A program made the position numbers and the translations under genes. A stretch of DNA of 14,819 bases from positions 1-14,819 of the forward strand of contig QKHD01000270.1 of NCBI GenBank assembly GCA_003250175.1, in the 5' to 3' direction. Positions 1 to 6,946 of this stretch are shown one piece after another; positions within the stretch are counted from its first letter, which is position 1; every line of letters begins with the position of its first letter. The notes beneath the pieces were generated by a model. It was not told where the DNA came from, ran no database searches, and was given only the letters and a program-made list of their open reading frames with translations. This stretch comes from Helicobacteraceae bacterium (lineage in GTDB: Bacteria > Campylobacterota > Campylobacteria > Campylobacterales > SZUA-545).

Positions 1-713
1 TCCAGCAGCTCGGCTTTGTTCTCCACGACGTTAAGCTCCACGCCCAGGGTGTGGCCGATCTTGATCCAGGCCTGATTGACCTTGTTTTTTTCATTGGTGC
101 TGAGGGTGTAGGTGGGGTAGTGGTCGACGATCGCTTCGTAGCTCTCCCCAAAGACGATGTGCACGGCGGTAAAAGCGACCTCAGGATTAATCAGCTTCAG
201 GTCGTTTTCCACCTTGTCGGCCAGGGATTGGAAGATGCACTCTCCGGAGGGGTCGTAGTCGGTGATGGCGATAAGATAGGCTTTATTATGGCGGGCGGTG
301 CGGCTGAGGTACCGGGCGACGTTGACCGACTCAAAGGAGGGAATCTGCCCGGTGCTGGAGTAGATGCCGCATAGCAGCGCCTCGGCCAGCCGGTCGGTGC
401 TGCGGGTGGGCTTTTCGGCAAAAAGTACGACGGGGGTGTTGTGGGTGTGCTTGTCGTTGCCAAGGCCCTTGGTGATGATATTGAGCCGCGTGTAGATCTC
501 CACGTCGCCGCTAAGGAAACGGTCGTAGAGGTATTCGCCGATCAGGTGGTTGACGTAGATGTCCCAGGTGTCGTCGGGCTGGTTTTTAAGATGCTCGATG
601 TCGCCCTTGAACTTGTACCAGATGTCCCGGAGGTTTTCGACGGTCTCACCGGTGGCAAGGAAGGCGTCGATGTAGGCGATAAGCTGCTTGCGGAGACCTC
701 GGTACGCTTTCAT
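1..713 (-). CDS. Toprim protein resembling topoisomerase VI A / Spo11 (3' end cut by window)
   Basis: I translated this frame directly; 237 residues are visible and the C-terminus lies beyond position 1. The start is ATG at 713-711, preceded by a purine-rich AAAGGGGG. Residues 94-100 (TPVVLFAE, ending in acidic E100) and 147-157 (LIAITDYDPSG, with D152 and D154) look like the two acidic Toprim motifs. The DYDPSG form is the one seen in the topoisomerase VI A subunit and Spo11. An RDIWY at residues 29-33 resembles the R-[DE]-x-Y-Y block holding the catalytic tyrosine of that family. If correct, it would cut or nick DNA through Y33 with a metal bound at the Toprim site. The spacing from Y33 to E100 is shorter than in archaeal subunits, so the homology is inferred. 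It lies 46 bp after marC on the same strand. A DUF2220-type or other Toprim nuclease is the alternative. Confidence 0.5.
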   Translation of the reverse strand, partial: MKAYRGLRKQLIAYIDAFLATGETVENLRDIWYKFKGDIEHLKNQPDDTWDIYVNHLIGEYLYDRFLSGDVEIYTRLNIITKGLGNDKHTHNTPVVLFAEKPTRSTDRLAEALLCGIYSSTGQIPSFESVNVARYLSRTARHNKAYLIAITDYDPSGECIFQSLADKVENDLKLINPEVAFTAVHIVFGESYEAIVDHYPTYTLSTNEKNKVNQAWIKIGHTLGVELNVVENKAELL

Positions 714-759
714 CACACCCCCTTTTCGGATATGAAAAAATAATACCCCAAACTCTCTT

Positions 760-1410
760 TTAGAGTGTCTCCCAAAGCGTTTTGGTGCCGCGGATCACGA
801 ACTGTACGGCAATGGCACCGACGATCAGCCCCATGATGCGGGTCATGATCTTCATGCCGTGAACCCCCAGGGCTTTGGTGAGGTAGTCGGCGTTGATCAG
901 CACGACGTAGACGATACTCACGGCGATCAGCACCGCACCCAGCAGCTGGAGCATCCCCAAAAATCCGGAGGCGGCCACGTGAAAAACCATCAGGGTCGAG
1001 ATCGCCCCGGGGCCCAGGATAACCGGAATGGCGATGGGGATGACGGAGATGTCCTCTTTGTCTTTGGCGGCGTCGGACTCCTCCGGAGAGTGGCGGGTGA
1101 GGGAGATGTGCCCCTGCACCATGCTTAAGGCCATCACCAATAGGACGATCCCGCCGATCACCATGACCGACGCGATGCTGATGCCGAAAAATTTAAAAAC
1201 GAGGTTGCCCAAAAAAATGGTGAGCAGCGAGCCGATCAGCACGGTGATGGCCGCCTTTTTGCCGATAACGCGAGCCTCCGCCGCGGAGAGGTCAGAGGAG
1301 GAAGACGAGACCATCACCGCTGCCGCCGCCAGGGGATTGAAGATGGTAATCAGACCGATGGTGTCGTGCAGCAGACCTTTAAAGGGCAGGGCGAGCAGCG
1401 AGATGTCCAT
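760..1410 (-). CDS. MarC/UPF0056-family integral membrane protein
   Basis: This 216-aa protein has about six hydrophobic segments and the family signatures: NPLAAAAV near residue 25 and the motif IPIAIPVILGPGAIS around residues 123-137. The length is normal for the family. MarC proteins sit in the inner membrane. They were once linked to multiple antibiotic resistance, but that role was withdrawn, and some archaeal members have been reported as neutral amino acid transporters, so the substrate here is unknown. The ATG at 1410-1408 lies 4 bp after the stop of the upstream 162-aa gene, so the two are probably co-transcribed. An AAGG lies 9 nt upstream of the ATG. Confidence 0.88.
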   Translation of the reverse strand: MDISLLALPFKGLLHDTIGLITIFNPLAAAAVMVSSSSSDLSAAEARVIGKKAAITVLIGSLLTIFLGNLVFKFFGISIASVMVIGGIVLLVMALSMVQGHISLTRHSPEESDAAKDKEDISVIPIAIPVILGPGAISTLMVFHVAASGFLGMLQLLGAVLIAVSIVYVVLINADYLTKALGVHGMKIMTRIMGLIVGAIAVQFVIRGTKTLWETL

Positions 1411-1414
1411 GCGA

Positions 1415-1903
1415 TCAGGCCTTGGTGTAGGCCAGTACCTTTTTTACCGTTTCTACGGCGCAGAAAAAGACCGCATCAAAGAAGGGGTCGAGTCTGGTAG
1501 TGGTGGCGTCGATGCGCTCAAAGGGTTTGAGCTGCAGGGTCTTGCCGCTCTCTTTGGTTTCGATGGTGATCGCCAGCGGAGCCAGGGTGCGTACGAGGTT
1601 GAGCACTTTTTTATAGCTCTTGTCCTCCGGAGCGGGAAAGAGGTTGCCCTGTTTGGATTCGTTGATCCGGATTTTTTGCAGCAGGGTCAGGGTCTCGGGA
1701 AAGATCGCCTTGTTCCAGCGGATAACCCCCTGGGGAAAGTGCGCCTGGGAGTTTTTGGCATTTAAGGGGTGGGGCTTGGCCTGGCGGATCGCCTCGAGAA
1801 AGCTCAAAAAGGCATGTCGGCTGCCAAAGGCATCGGCAAAGGCACCGAGCTGTTCGCTCAAAAGTTGTTTGGTTGCGTCGTCCAGTGCGTCAAAGTTGCA
1901 CAT
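1415..1903 (-). CDS. Conserved-type hypothetical protein, 162 aa
   Basis: I do not recognise the family. The chosen start is ATG at 1903-1901 because AAGGA lies 6 nt upstream. The frame stays open to an ATG at 1945, but that extension overlaps the likely -10 box and is rejected. The protein is soluble, without a signal peptide or membrane helix. It has an alpha-helical N-terminal half (from MCNFDALDDATKQ) and a C-terminal half ending in a hydrophobic stretch near FFDAVFFCAVETV. It is first in an operon with marC, only 4 bp away. Confidence 0.7.
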   Translation of the reverse strand: MCNFDALDDATKQLLSEQLGAFADAFGSRHAFLSFLEAIRQAKPHPLNAKNSQAHFPQGVIRWNKAIFPETLTLLQKIRINESKQGNLFPAPEDKSYKKVLNLVRTLAPLAITIETKESGKTLQLKPFERIDATTTRLDPFFDAVFFCAVETVKKVLAYTKA

Positions 1904-1933
1904 GATCGTCCTTGTCAGGGAATAAAAAAACGC

Positions 1934-1939
1934 ATCATA
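1934..1939 (-). promoter_or_regulatory. Candidate -10 box for the minus-strand 162-aa gene/marC/Toprim operon
   Basis: The minus strand reads TATGAT, preceded by a T-rich CTTTTTTGCGC and placed about 30 nt before the ATG at 1903. There is no clear -35 box, which is usual for Campylobacterota sigma-70 promoters. Confidence 0.4.
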
Positions 1940-1981
1940 GCGCAAAAAAGCCCGTTTATCCCCCTCTTAGTTGCAACCCAA

Positions 1982-1987
1982 TACAAT
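1982..1987 (+). promoter_or_regulatory. Candidate -10 box for the M48-pilin gene
   Basis: TACAAT lies about 43 nt before the ATG at 2030, in the 126-bp gap between divergent genes. No -35 box is visible. The gene's ribosome binding site, AAGGAG at 2020-2025, decides its start. Confidence 0.3.
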
Positions 1988-2029
1988 CTTTTCATTCGCA
2001 ACCAATATCCGATCCGTTGAAGGAGTAGC

Positions 2030-3235
2030 ATGGATCTCGTCTACAAACACGAAAAACCTCTTTTCGTCATCACCATGGTGGTGTCGATCCTATTTTGGCT
2101 GGTGCTCTTTGTGGGTACCTTCGGACTGCTGCTGGTCTATATTCTTATGGGCTACATCTTCTTTTTGTTTGCCCATTCGGCGTTTATCTCCTACCTCAAA
2201 GGCACCGGGGTAAAGATCACCAAAGAGCAGTATCCGGACCTGCACGCCGCCTTGGTGGAGTCGTGCAAAAAGGTCGGGGTTTATATGGTTCCGGAGGCGT
2301 ACCTCCTGCGGACCGATTTTTTCAACGCTCTGGCGACCCGCTTTTTAGGGCGCAATTTTATCGTGCTCTTTACGGATGTGGTCGATGCCCTGGCCGATCG
2401 TCCGGAGGCGATTAACTACTACATCGGCCACGAACTGGGCCACATCCACCGCAAGCACCTGCTCTGGGCGCCGGTACTGCTGCCCGGCAGCGTTTTTCCT
2501 TTGCTGGGTACGGCGCTGCGACGGGCCGAGGAGTACACCTGCGACCGCTACGGCGTAGCCTGCTGCAACGCCAAAGAGGACGTTCAGGCCGCCCTGGCCG
2601 CCATCGCCGCGGGCGACACCCGCTGGAAGAGCCTCAATGCCGACGCCTATTTGAGTCAGGTGGAGGAGACCAAGGGCTTCTGGATGTCCTTTAACGAGCT
2701 GACGGGCGATTACCCCTGGCTGACCAAGCGGATGGCCACGGCGCTGGAACTGATGGAAGGGCGGGACGCGGTCTTTCCGCGTCGCAGTATCTTTGCCTGG
2801 ATTCTGGCCGTGTTTGTTCCCCGTTTTGGCACAGGCGGTGCCGCATCACTGATGCTGACCATCGTTTTGGTGGGCGTTTTGGGTGTGGCCGCGGTGCCGT
2901 ACTATAAAGAGTACAAGGAAAAAACCCGCTACGCCCAGGCCTATATCACCGCCTCGCCCCTGACCGCAGAGGTGGAGAGCTACGTTATCAAAAACAACGC
3001 CTGGCCCGGCTCACTCAGAGACCTGGGCTATGAGGGACCCAACCTGGTCGACGAAACCCTGGCCTGCTCAACCGCCATGTATGACGACGGCGTCATCGGG
3101 GTGGAGATGGGTCAGGACGAGAGCGGCGAAGGGCGCTACATCGCCCTGAAGCCCACCGTCAGCGGCAACCACCTGGAGTGGAGCTGCTTTGGCCAGAATG
3201 TCGAGGAAAAATACCTTCCGGAAGCCTGCCGCTGA
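2030..3235 (+). CDS. Membrane M48 metallopeptidase with C-terminal pilin-like domain
   Basis: This 401-aa protein starts at an ATG with AAGGAG 4 nt upstream. Residues 11-50 form one or two membrane helices. Residues 65-245 are an M48 (HtpX/Ste24-like) zinc peptidase: HELGH at 134-138 supplies two histidine ligands and the active-site glutamate, and E168 in EEYTCDRYG probably supplies the third ligand. A second membrane part at 253-290 runs into AAVPYYKEYKEKTRYAQA, which resembles the end of the type IV pilin N-terminal helix. The remaining 110 residues keep pilin hallmarks: a short WPGSLRDLGY segment and an ending of the form WSC...KYLPEACR, with C386 and C400 as the likely disulfide pair. 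The Phe+1/Glu+5 prepilin cleavage motif is missing, so the domain is probably anchored and not assembled. Substrate unknown; an envelope or pilus role is inference. Confidence 0.85.
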   Translation: MDLVYKHEKPLFVITMVVSILFWLVLFVGTFGLLLVYILMGYIFFLFAHSAFISYLKGTGVKITKEQYPDLHAALVESCKKVGVYMVPEAYLLRTDFFNALATRFLGRNFIVLFTDVVDALADRPEAINYYIGHELGHIHRKHLLWAPVLLPGSVFPLLGTALRRAEEYTCDRYGVACCNAKEDVQAALAAIAAGDTRWKSLNADAYLSQVEETKGFWMSFNELTGDYPWLTKRMATALELMEGRDAVFPRRSIFAWILAVFVPRFGTGGAASLMLTIVLVGVLGVAAVPYYKEYKEKTRYAQAYITASPLTAEVESYVIKNNAWPGSLRDLGYEGPNLVDETLACSTAMYDDGVIGVEMGQDESGEGRYIALKPTVSGNHLEWSCFGQNVEEKYLPEACR

Positions 3236-3238
3236 AAT

Positions 3239-3263
3239 TCCGGAGCCTCCCATGGGCTCCGGA
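3239..3263. terminator. Stem-loop made of two inverted TCCGGA motifs after the M48-pilin gene
   Basis: TCCGGAGCC at 3239-3247 and GGCTCCGGA at 3255-3263 form a perfect 9-bp GC-rich stem with a 7-nt loop, starting 4 nt after the stop codon. No U-run follows, so it is not a textbook intrinsic terminator. It could still stop or pause transcription or stabilise the 3' end. A second palindrome, CCATTAATGG (3265-3274), abuts it. Confidence 0.55.
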
Positions 3264-3294
3264 GCCATTAATGGAACTATTATTGCTAAGCAAC

Positions 3295-3300
3295 TACAAT
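3295..3300 (+). promoter_or_regulatory. Candidate -10 box for the minD operon
   Basis: TACAAT lies 29 nt before the minD ATG, downstream of the stem-loop, in an AT-rich stretch. There is no convincing -35 box. Confidence 0.35.
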
Positions 3301-3328
3301 ACGACATCATAAAAGCAAGAGGAATTTC

Positions 3329-4138
3329 ATGGGAGAAATCATTACTATCACCAGCGGAAAAGGCGGCGTGGGCAAGTCCACGACGGTTGCCAATATCGCC
3401 ACCGCCATGGCCCAGGAGGGCAAGAAGGTTATCGCCATCGACTTTGACATCGGTCTGCGAAACCTCGACATGCTGCTGGGGCTGGAAAACCGCATCGTCT
3501 ACGACGTGGTGGACGTTATGGAGGGCAACTGCAACCTCTCCCAGGCCGTCATCAACGACAAAAACACCAAGGGCCTCTTTTTCCTTCCTGCTTCCCAGAC
3601 CAAGGACAAAAACATCCTCAACGTCGAGAAGATCGAAAAGCTGCTGAACGAACTCAAGGGCATCTACGACTACATCCTTGTCGACTCCCCCGCCGGGATC
3701 GAGAGCGGGTTCGAACACTCCGTCTATCTTGCGGACCGCGCGCTCGTGGTGACCACTCCGGAGGTCTCCGCCGTGCGTGACGCCGACCGCGTGATCGGGA
3801 TCATCGACGCCAAAAGCCTCAAGGCCAAGAACGGCGAAGAGGTGGAAAAACACGTCATCATCAACCGCCTCAAACCCGAGCTGGTCGAGCGCGGCGACAT
3901 GCTGGCCATCGACGATGTGCTCCAGATTCTCTCCCTGCCGCTCATCGGCGTGGTGCCGGACGATGAAAAGGTCGTCTCCGCCACCAACCGCGGCGAGCCG
4001 GTCGTGCTCAACAAAGAGTCCCGCTCCGGAGAGGCCTACCGACGTATTGCCAAACGCGTCATGGGTGAAGAGGTGGAGTTCATGGACCTCAATGAAAAGA
4101 AGAGCCTGGGCAAACTGCTTAAAGGACTCTTCCGATGA
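3329..4138 (+). CDS. minD: Septum site-determining ATPase MinD
   Basis: MinD is the ATPase that binds the inner membrane when ATP-bound, recruits the division inhibitor MinC, and is released by MinE, so that the Z-ring forms at mid-cell. The 269-aa protein shows the deviant Walker A motif KGGVGKST (residues 11-18), the switch I segment DFDIGLRNLD (37-46), the switch II segment VDSPAGIE (118-125) and a C-terminal amphipathic membrane-targeting helix SLGKLLKGLFR (259-269). Length is normal. The ATG has AAGAGGA 6 nt upstream. Its last 4 bases overlap the minE start, which suggests translational coupling. No minC is in the window. Confidence 0.98.
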   Translation: MGEIITITSGKGGVGKSTTVANIATAMAQEGKKVIAIDFDIGLRNLDMLLGLENRIVYDVVDVMEGNCNLSQAVINDKNTKGLFFLPASQTKDKNILNVEKIEKLLNELKGIYDYILVDSPAGIESGFEHSVYLADRALVVTTPEVSAVRDADRVIGIIDAKSLKAKNGEEVEKHVIINRLKPELVERGDMLAIDDVLQILSLPLIGVVPDDEKVVSATNRGEPVVLNKESRSGEAYRRIAKRVMGEEVEFMDLNEKKSLGKLLKGLFR

Positions 4139-4374
4139 GTCTCATGGGCAAGCTCTTCGGCAAAGAGCAGGGTTCCGCCAGCGTAGCCCGCGACCGTCTC
4201 ATGGTGACCCTGGCCAAAGAACGCGCCAGCAACGCCTTTCCCTATATGGAAGAGATGAAACGCGACATCATCGAAGTGATCAAAAAATACACCAAGGTCA
4301 AAGACGTGACCATCACCACGGATAAAAATCAGGACATCGATTTTATTGAGATCGACGTGGCCCTGGGCAAATAG
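4135..4374 (+). CDS. minE: Cell division topological specificity factor MinE
   Basis: MinE stimulates the MinD ATPase and drives its cycling from the membrane. The 79-aa protein has an N-terminal membrane-targeting stretch (MSLMGKLFG), the MinD-interacting helix around RDRLMVTLAKER (residues 20-31), and a C-terminal dimerisation domain with IIEVIKKYTKV and the beta strands DVTIT and IDFIEIDVAL. It is slightly shorter than the E. coli protein (88 aa). The ATG overlaps the minD stop (ATGA). Confidence 0.96.
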   Translation: MSLMGKLFGKEQGSASVARDRLMVTLAKERASNAFPYMEEMKRDIIEVIKKYTKVKDVTITTDKNQDIDFIEIDVALGK

Positions 4375-4382
4375 GCAGTTTT

Positions 4383-5513
4383 TTGAGTCGACGCAAACGC
4401 AAGAAAGTCCCCGTACAACCCTTAGAAGGTATCACCGGAAAATTCCGGAGATACTTTCTCAACTCCCTTCTTTTTATTACCCTTTCCCTGATTCTGGTTT
4501 CGCTGTCGATCCTGATCCTCGTGGTTTTTGAGGCGAGCGAGAAGAAGGTCGCCACCGTGATCAAGGCGCCCCCTCCGGAGGTGCAGTCGGCACTCATTAA
4601 AAAGATGGGCAAGATCATCACGGACAAACCCCGAGCCGAGGACATCCCCTCCGAGATCGCCGACTACACCGAAGCCGAAAGCGTTTTGGAGCTGATCGAT
4701 AAGCCCCACGCCAAACCGGCTCCGGAGACGAAGCCCGAAGAGACCCCGGTGGTGCAGCGTCCTCAGCCCATTCCGCTCCCTCCGGAGCCGGAAGCGCACA
4801 AACCGGAACCCAAACCCGTTCCGGAGGTCAAGCCGACGCCAAAGCCCAAGCCAAAGCCCGTTCCGGAGGCCGACCTGCCCAAGCTGGCGATCATCATCGA
4901 CGACGTCTCCAGCGAACTGCAGATGCAGCAGCTGCTTGCCACGCACCGGCGGCTGAATCTCTCCTTCTTCCCGCCGTCCGTAACGTCGCCTGAGACGCCC
5001 CATGCGGCGAAGAAGATGAACTTTTTCATGATCCACCTGCCCCTGGAGGCGATGAACTTCAACCGTCCCCAGGAGAACACCCTGACGGTGCAGAGCTCAT
5101 CGGAAGAGATCGAACGGGTCATCAAGGGGATTCGCAAGGATTTCCCCAAAGCCCGCTGGATCAACAACCACACCGGCAGCCGTTTTACCTCCGATCTGGA
5201 GGCGATGAAGCGGCTCATGGTGGTGCTCAAAAAATACCAGTTCCGTTTTGTCGACAGCGTGACCATCGGTCGCTCCAAGGTCAAGGACGCCGCGGATTAC
5301 GTGGGCATGCCCTTTTTGAAACGGGACATCTTTTTGGATAACGAACCCGACGTGCTCTACATCAAGGGGCAGCTGAAAAAAGCGGTGGAGATGGCCAAAC
5401 GCCACGGCTACGCCATCGCCATCGGCCACCCCAAGCGCCAGACCATCGAGGCGCTGCAGCAGGCCGGAGAGATACTCAAAGACGTCCGGCTCGTCTACGT
5501 CAAGGACCTGTGA
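4383..5513 (+). CDS. Divergent polysaccharide deacetylase family protein (YibQ-like), membrane-anchored
   Basis: This 376-aa protein starts at TTG 8 bp after minE. No ATG occurs before the membrane helix, so the TTG start is reasonable, although the ribosome binding site is weak. It has a basic N-terminus (RRKRKK), one membrane helix at about residues 24-48, an acidic and then Pro/Lys-rich linker (about 100-162), and a periplasmic divergent deacetylase domain (about 165-376). Domain motifs are LAIIIDDVSS, HLPLEAM, NNHTGS, KRDIFLDNEP and IAIGHPK. This family shares the NodB-like fold; the reaction is unproven but may act on peptidoglycan or another glycan. The linker carries five TCCGGAG motifs within 295 bp. 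Placement between minE and dprA follows the Campylobacterota pattern. Confidence 0.88.
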   Translation: MSRRKRKKVPVQPLEGITGKFRRYFLNSLLFITLSLILVSLSILILVVFEASEKKVATVIKAPPPEVQSALIKKMGKIITDKPRAEDIPSEIADYTEAESVLELIDKPHAKPAPETKPEETPVVQRPQPIPLPPEPEAHKPEPKPVPEVKPTPKPKPKPVPEADLPKLAIIIDDVSSELQMQQLLATHRRLNLSFFPPSVTSPETPHAAKKMNFFMIHLPLEAMNFNRPQENTLTVQSSSEEIERVIKGIRKDFPKARWINNHTGSRFTSDLEAMKRLMVVLKKYQFRFVDSVTIGRSKVKDAADYVGMPFLKRDIFLDNEPDVLYIKGQLKKAVEMAKRHGYAIAIGHPKRQTIEALQQAGEILKDVRLVYVKDL

Positions 5514-6295
5514 TGCAGGCCTCCACGCTGCTGCGGCCCGTTCCGAAGGTGCTGGAGAGCGTGGAGAATCCGCCCAAGCAGCTTTTTGCCGTGGGCAACG
5601 AGGCGCTTTTGAATGAGCCGCTGGTTGCCATCGTGGGCACCCGCCGACCCAATGCCTACACCAAGGAAAAAACCCACGCCCTTGCCGCGGCCATTGCCCA
5701 GGCAGGCGGTGTGGTGGTCAGCGGCGGGGCCATGGGGGTCGACGCTTTGGCCCACAAGGGGGCGGGTGGCCGGACCATTGCCGTCATGGCCAATTCGCTG
5801 GATATTATTTACCCCAAGGTCAACCGCCCGCTGATCGAAGAGATTTACGCCAGGGGCCTGGCTCTAAGCGAACACGAAACGGCTCACGAGGCGAGGTCCT
5901 ATGATTTTATCCTGCGCAACCGCATCGTGGTGGGACTGGCCCAGGCGGTGGTGGTGGCCGAGGCCGATCTAAAAAGCGGCTCCATGAGCAGCGCGCAGTT
6001 TGCCATTAAGACGGGCAAGCCGCTCTATGTGCTGCCGCACCGCATGGGGGAGAGCGAAGGAACGCAGGAGCTTTTGGCCTCCGGAGCGGCCCGGCCCATT
6101 ACCTCCATCGAAGGGTTTGTCCGCAGCCTGGGGCTGCGGGCGGCATCCAAAGATGCGGATGAGTTTTTGGCCCATGTGGCCCGCCACCCCGACTACCACG
6201 CCGCCCTGGCGCGTTTTGGCGACCGGGTCTTTGAATACGAACTAAACGGGCTGATTGACGTCGTCAACGGCCAAATCCGTCTCACAGGAGTGTGA
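5513..6295 (+). CDS. dprA: DNA processing protein DprA
   Basis: DprA binds incoming single-stranded DNA during natural transformation and loads RecA. The 260-aa protein has the Rossmann-like core with VAIVGTRRPNAYT (near residue 40), VVVSGGAMGVDALAH, AVMANSLDIIYPK, RNRIVVGLAQAVVVAEA and SGSMSSAQFAIKTGKPLYVLP. It ends in a short winged-helix-like domain, YELNGLIDVVNGQIRL. It lacks the N-terminal SAM domain, like the compact Helicobacter DprA. The ATG at 5513 is chosen over GTG at 5510 because AAGGA lies 6 nt before it; the ATG overlaps the previous stop by one base. One CTCCGGAG motif sits at 6079. Confidence 0.95.
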   Translation: MQASTLLRPVPKVLESVENPPKQLFAVGNEALLNEPLVAIVGTRRPNAYTKEKTHALAAAIAQAGGVVVSGGAMGVDALAHKGAGGRTIAVMANSLDIIYPKVNRPLIEEIYARGLALSEHETAHEARSYDFILRNRIVVGLAQAVVVAEADLKSGSMSSAQFAIKTGKPLYVLPHRMGESEGTQELLASGAARPITSIEGFVRSLGLRAASKDADEFLAHVARHPDYHAALARFGDRVFEYELNGLIDVVNGQIRLTGV

Positions 6296-6297
6296 TC

Positions 6298-6696
6298 ATG
6301 AAACTGGCCGCCATCGACATCGGGTTAAAACGCATCGGCGTCGCCTACTCTCCGGACGGCAATGTGGTCTTTCCCCAGGACGCCATCTTGCGCAAAAACC
6401 GCAACCAGGCCAGCCACGATGTGGATGCCTTTTTGCAAACCTACGCCATCGACCACCTGATCGTGGGAATCCCCCAGGAAGGTGAGAGTGCCGAAGAGAT
6501 GGGGCGGCGTATTCGCCACTTCGTCGGCTTATTGGAATTTAAGGGAAAAATCTCCTACGAAAACGAGTACGGCAGCTCCCAAGAGGCCAAAGATTTAAGC
6601 AAAGGGGTCTTTAGGCAGCGCCGTGATGGAAAAATAGACAGCCTCTCTGCCCAGATCATTTTAGAGCGCTGGATACGACGAAACAGCCCCCAGTAA
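6298..6696 (+). CDS. ruvX: YqgF/RuvX-family putative Holliday junction resolvase
   Basis: This 132-aa RNase H-fold protein belongs to a family implicated in 16S rRNA 5'-end maturation and in resolving DNA junctions. Visible motifs are AAIDIGLKRIGVAYS (first catalytic Asp), LIVGIPQEGE, YENEYGSSQEAK in the place of the usual DERLTT segment, and DSLSAQIILERWI with the last catalytic Asp. The ATG at 6298 is preferred to the in-frame GTG at 6292 because CAGGAG lies 7 nt upstream. It follows dprA by 2 bp and is the last gene of the operon. The altered DERLTT segment is the only oddity. Confidence 0.92.
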   Translation: MKLAAIDIGLKRIGVAYSPDGNVVFPQDAILRKNRNQASHDVDAFLQTYAIDHLIVGIPQEGESAEEMGRRIRHFVGLLEFKGKISYENEYGSSQEAKDLSKGVFRQRRDGKIDSLSAQIILERWIRRNSPQ

Positions 6697-6879
6697 GAAC
6701 AATTCACATTTTATTGACCGTGAGGCCACCCCTGTGAACATCTTGTTTTTCTTTCAACACATTAAACCTTAACAAAACATTACGCCACCGCTGTTTCTTT
6801 GATCATCTTCCTTAAAGTATTATTAGATGCCCGGAGGGTGACGAGTGTGAAAAAGATGTGAATATCAGGCTTGCTTAGA

Positions 6880-6916
6880 GTTTCCGTGATCCGGAGAAAC
6901 GTAGAAATTTTTTTTT
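6880..6916 (+). terminator. Candidate intrinsic terminator or 3' end of a small RNA
   Basis: GTTTCCG (6880-6886) pairs with CGGA...AAC (6892-6900), giving 7 bp with a 2-nt bulge and a 5-nt loop. A run of nine T follows at 6908-6916. The 7-nt gap between stem and T-run weakens the call. It could end the minD-ruvX operon or a short transcript from the TATTAT box at 6818. Confidence 0.3.
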
Positions 6917-6946
6917 GCTTCTGAGAAAAAACGAAACAAAGAGAAG

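Noticed and set aside
752..766. Short inverted repeat ACTCT/AGAGT at the marC stop as a terminator
   Set aside because: Only 5 AT-rich base pairs, and the next gene on the same strand starts 46 bp downstream.
3068..3853. A 261-codon open frame on the minus strand across the end of the M48 gene and minD
   Set aside because: It is opposite two well-supported genes, its composition is typical of an antisense shadow in GC-rich DNA, and it shows no recognisable motif.
6703..6738. TTCACA/TGTGAA pair as a terminator of ruvX or a CRP-like site
   Set aside because: Six-bp arms with a 24-nt loop are too weak for a terminator and the spacing is wrong for a CRP-type operator.
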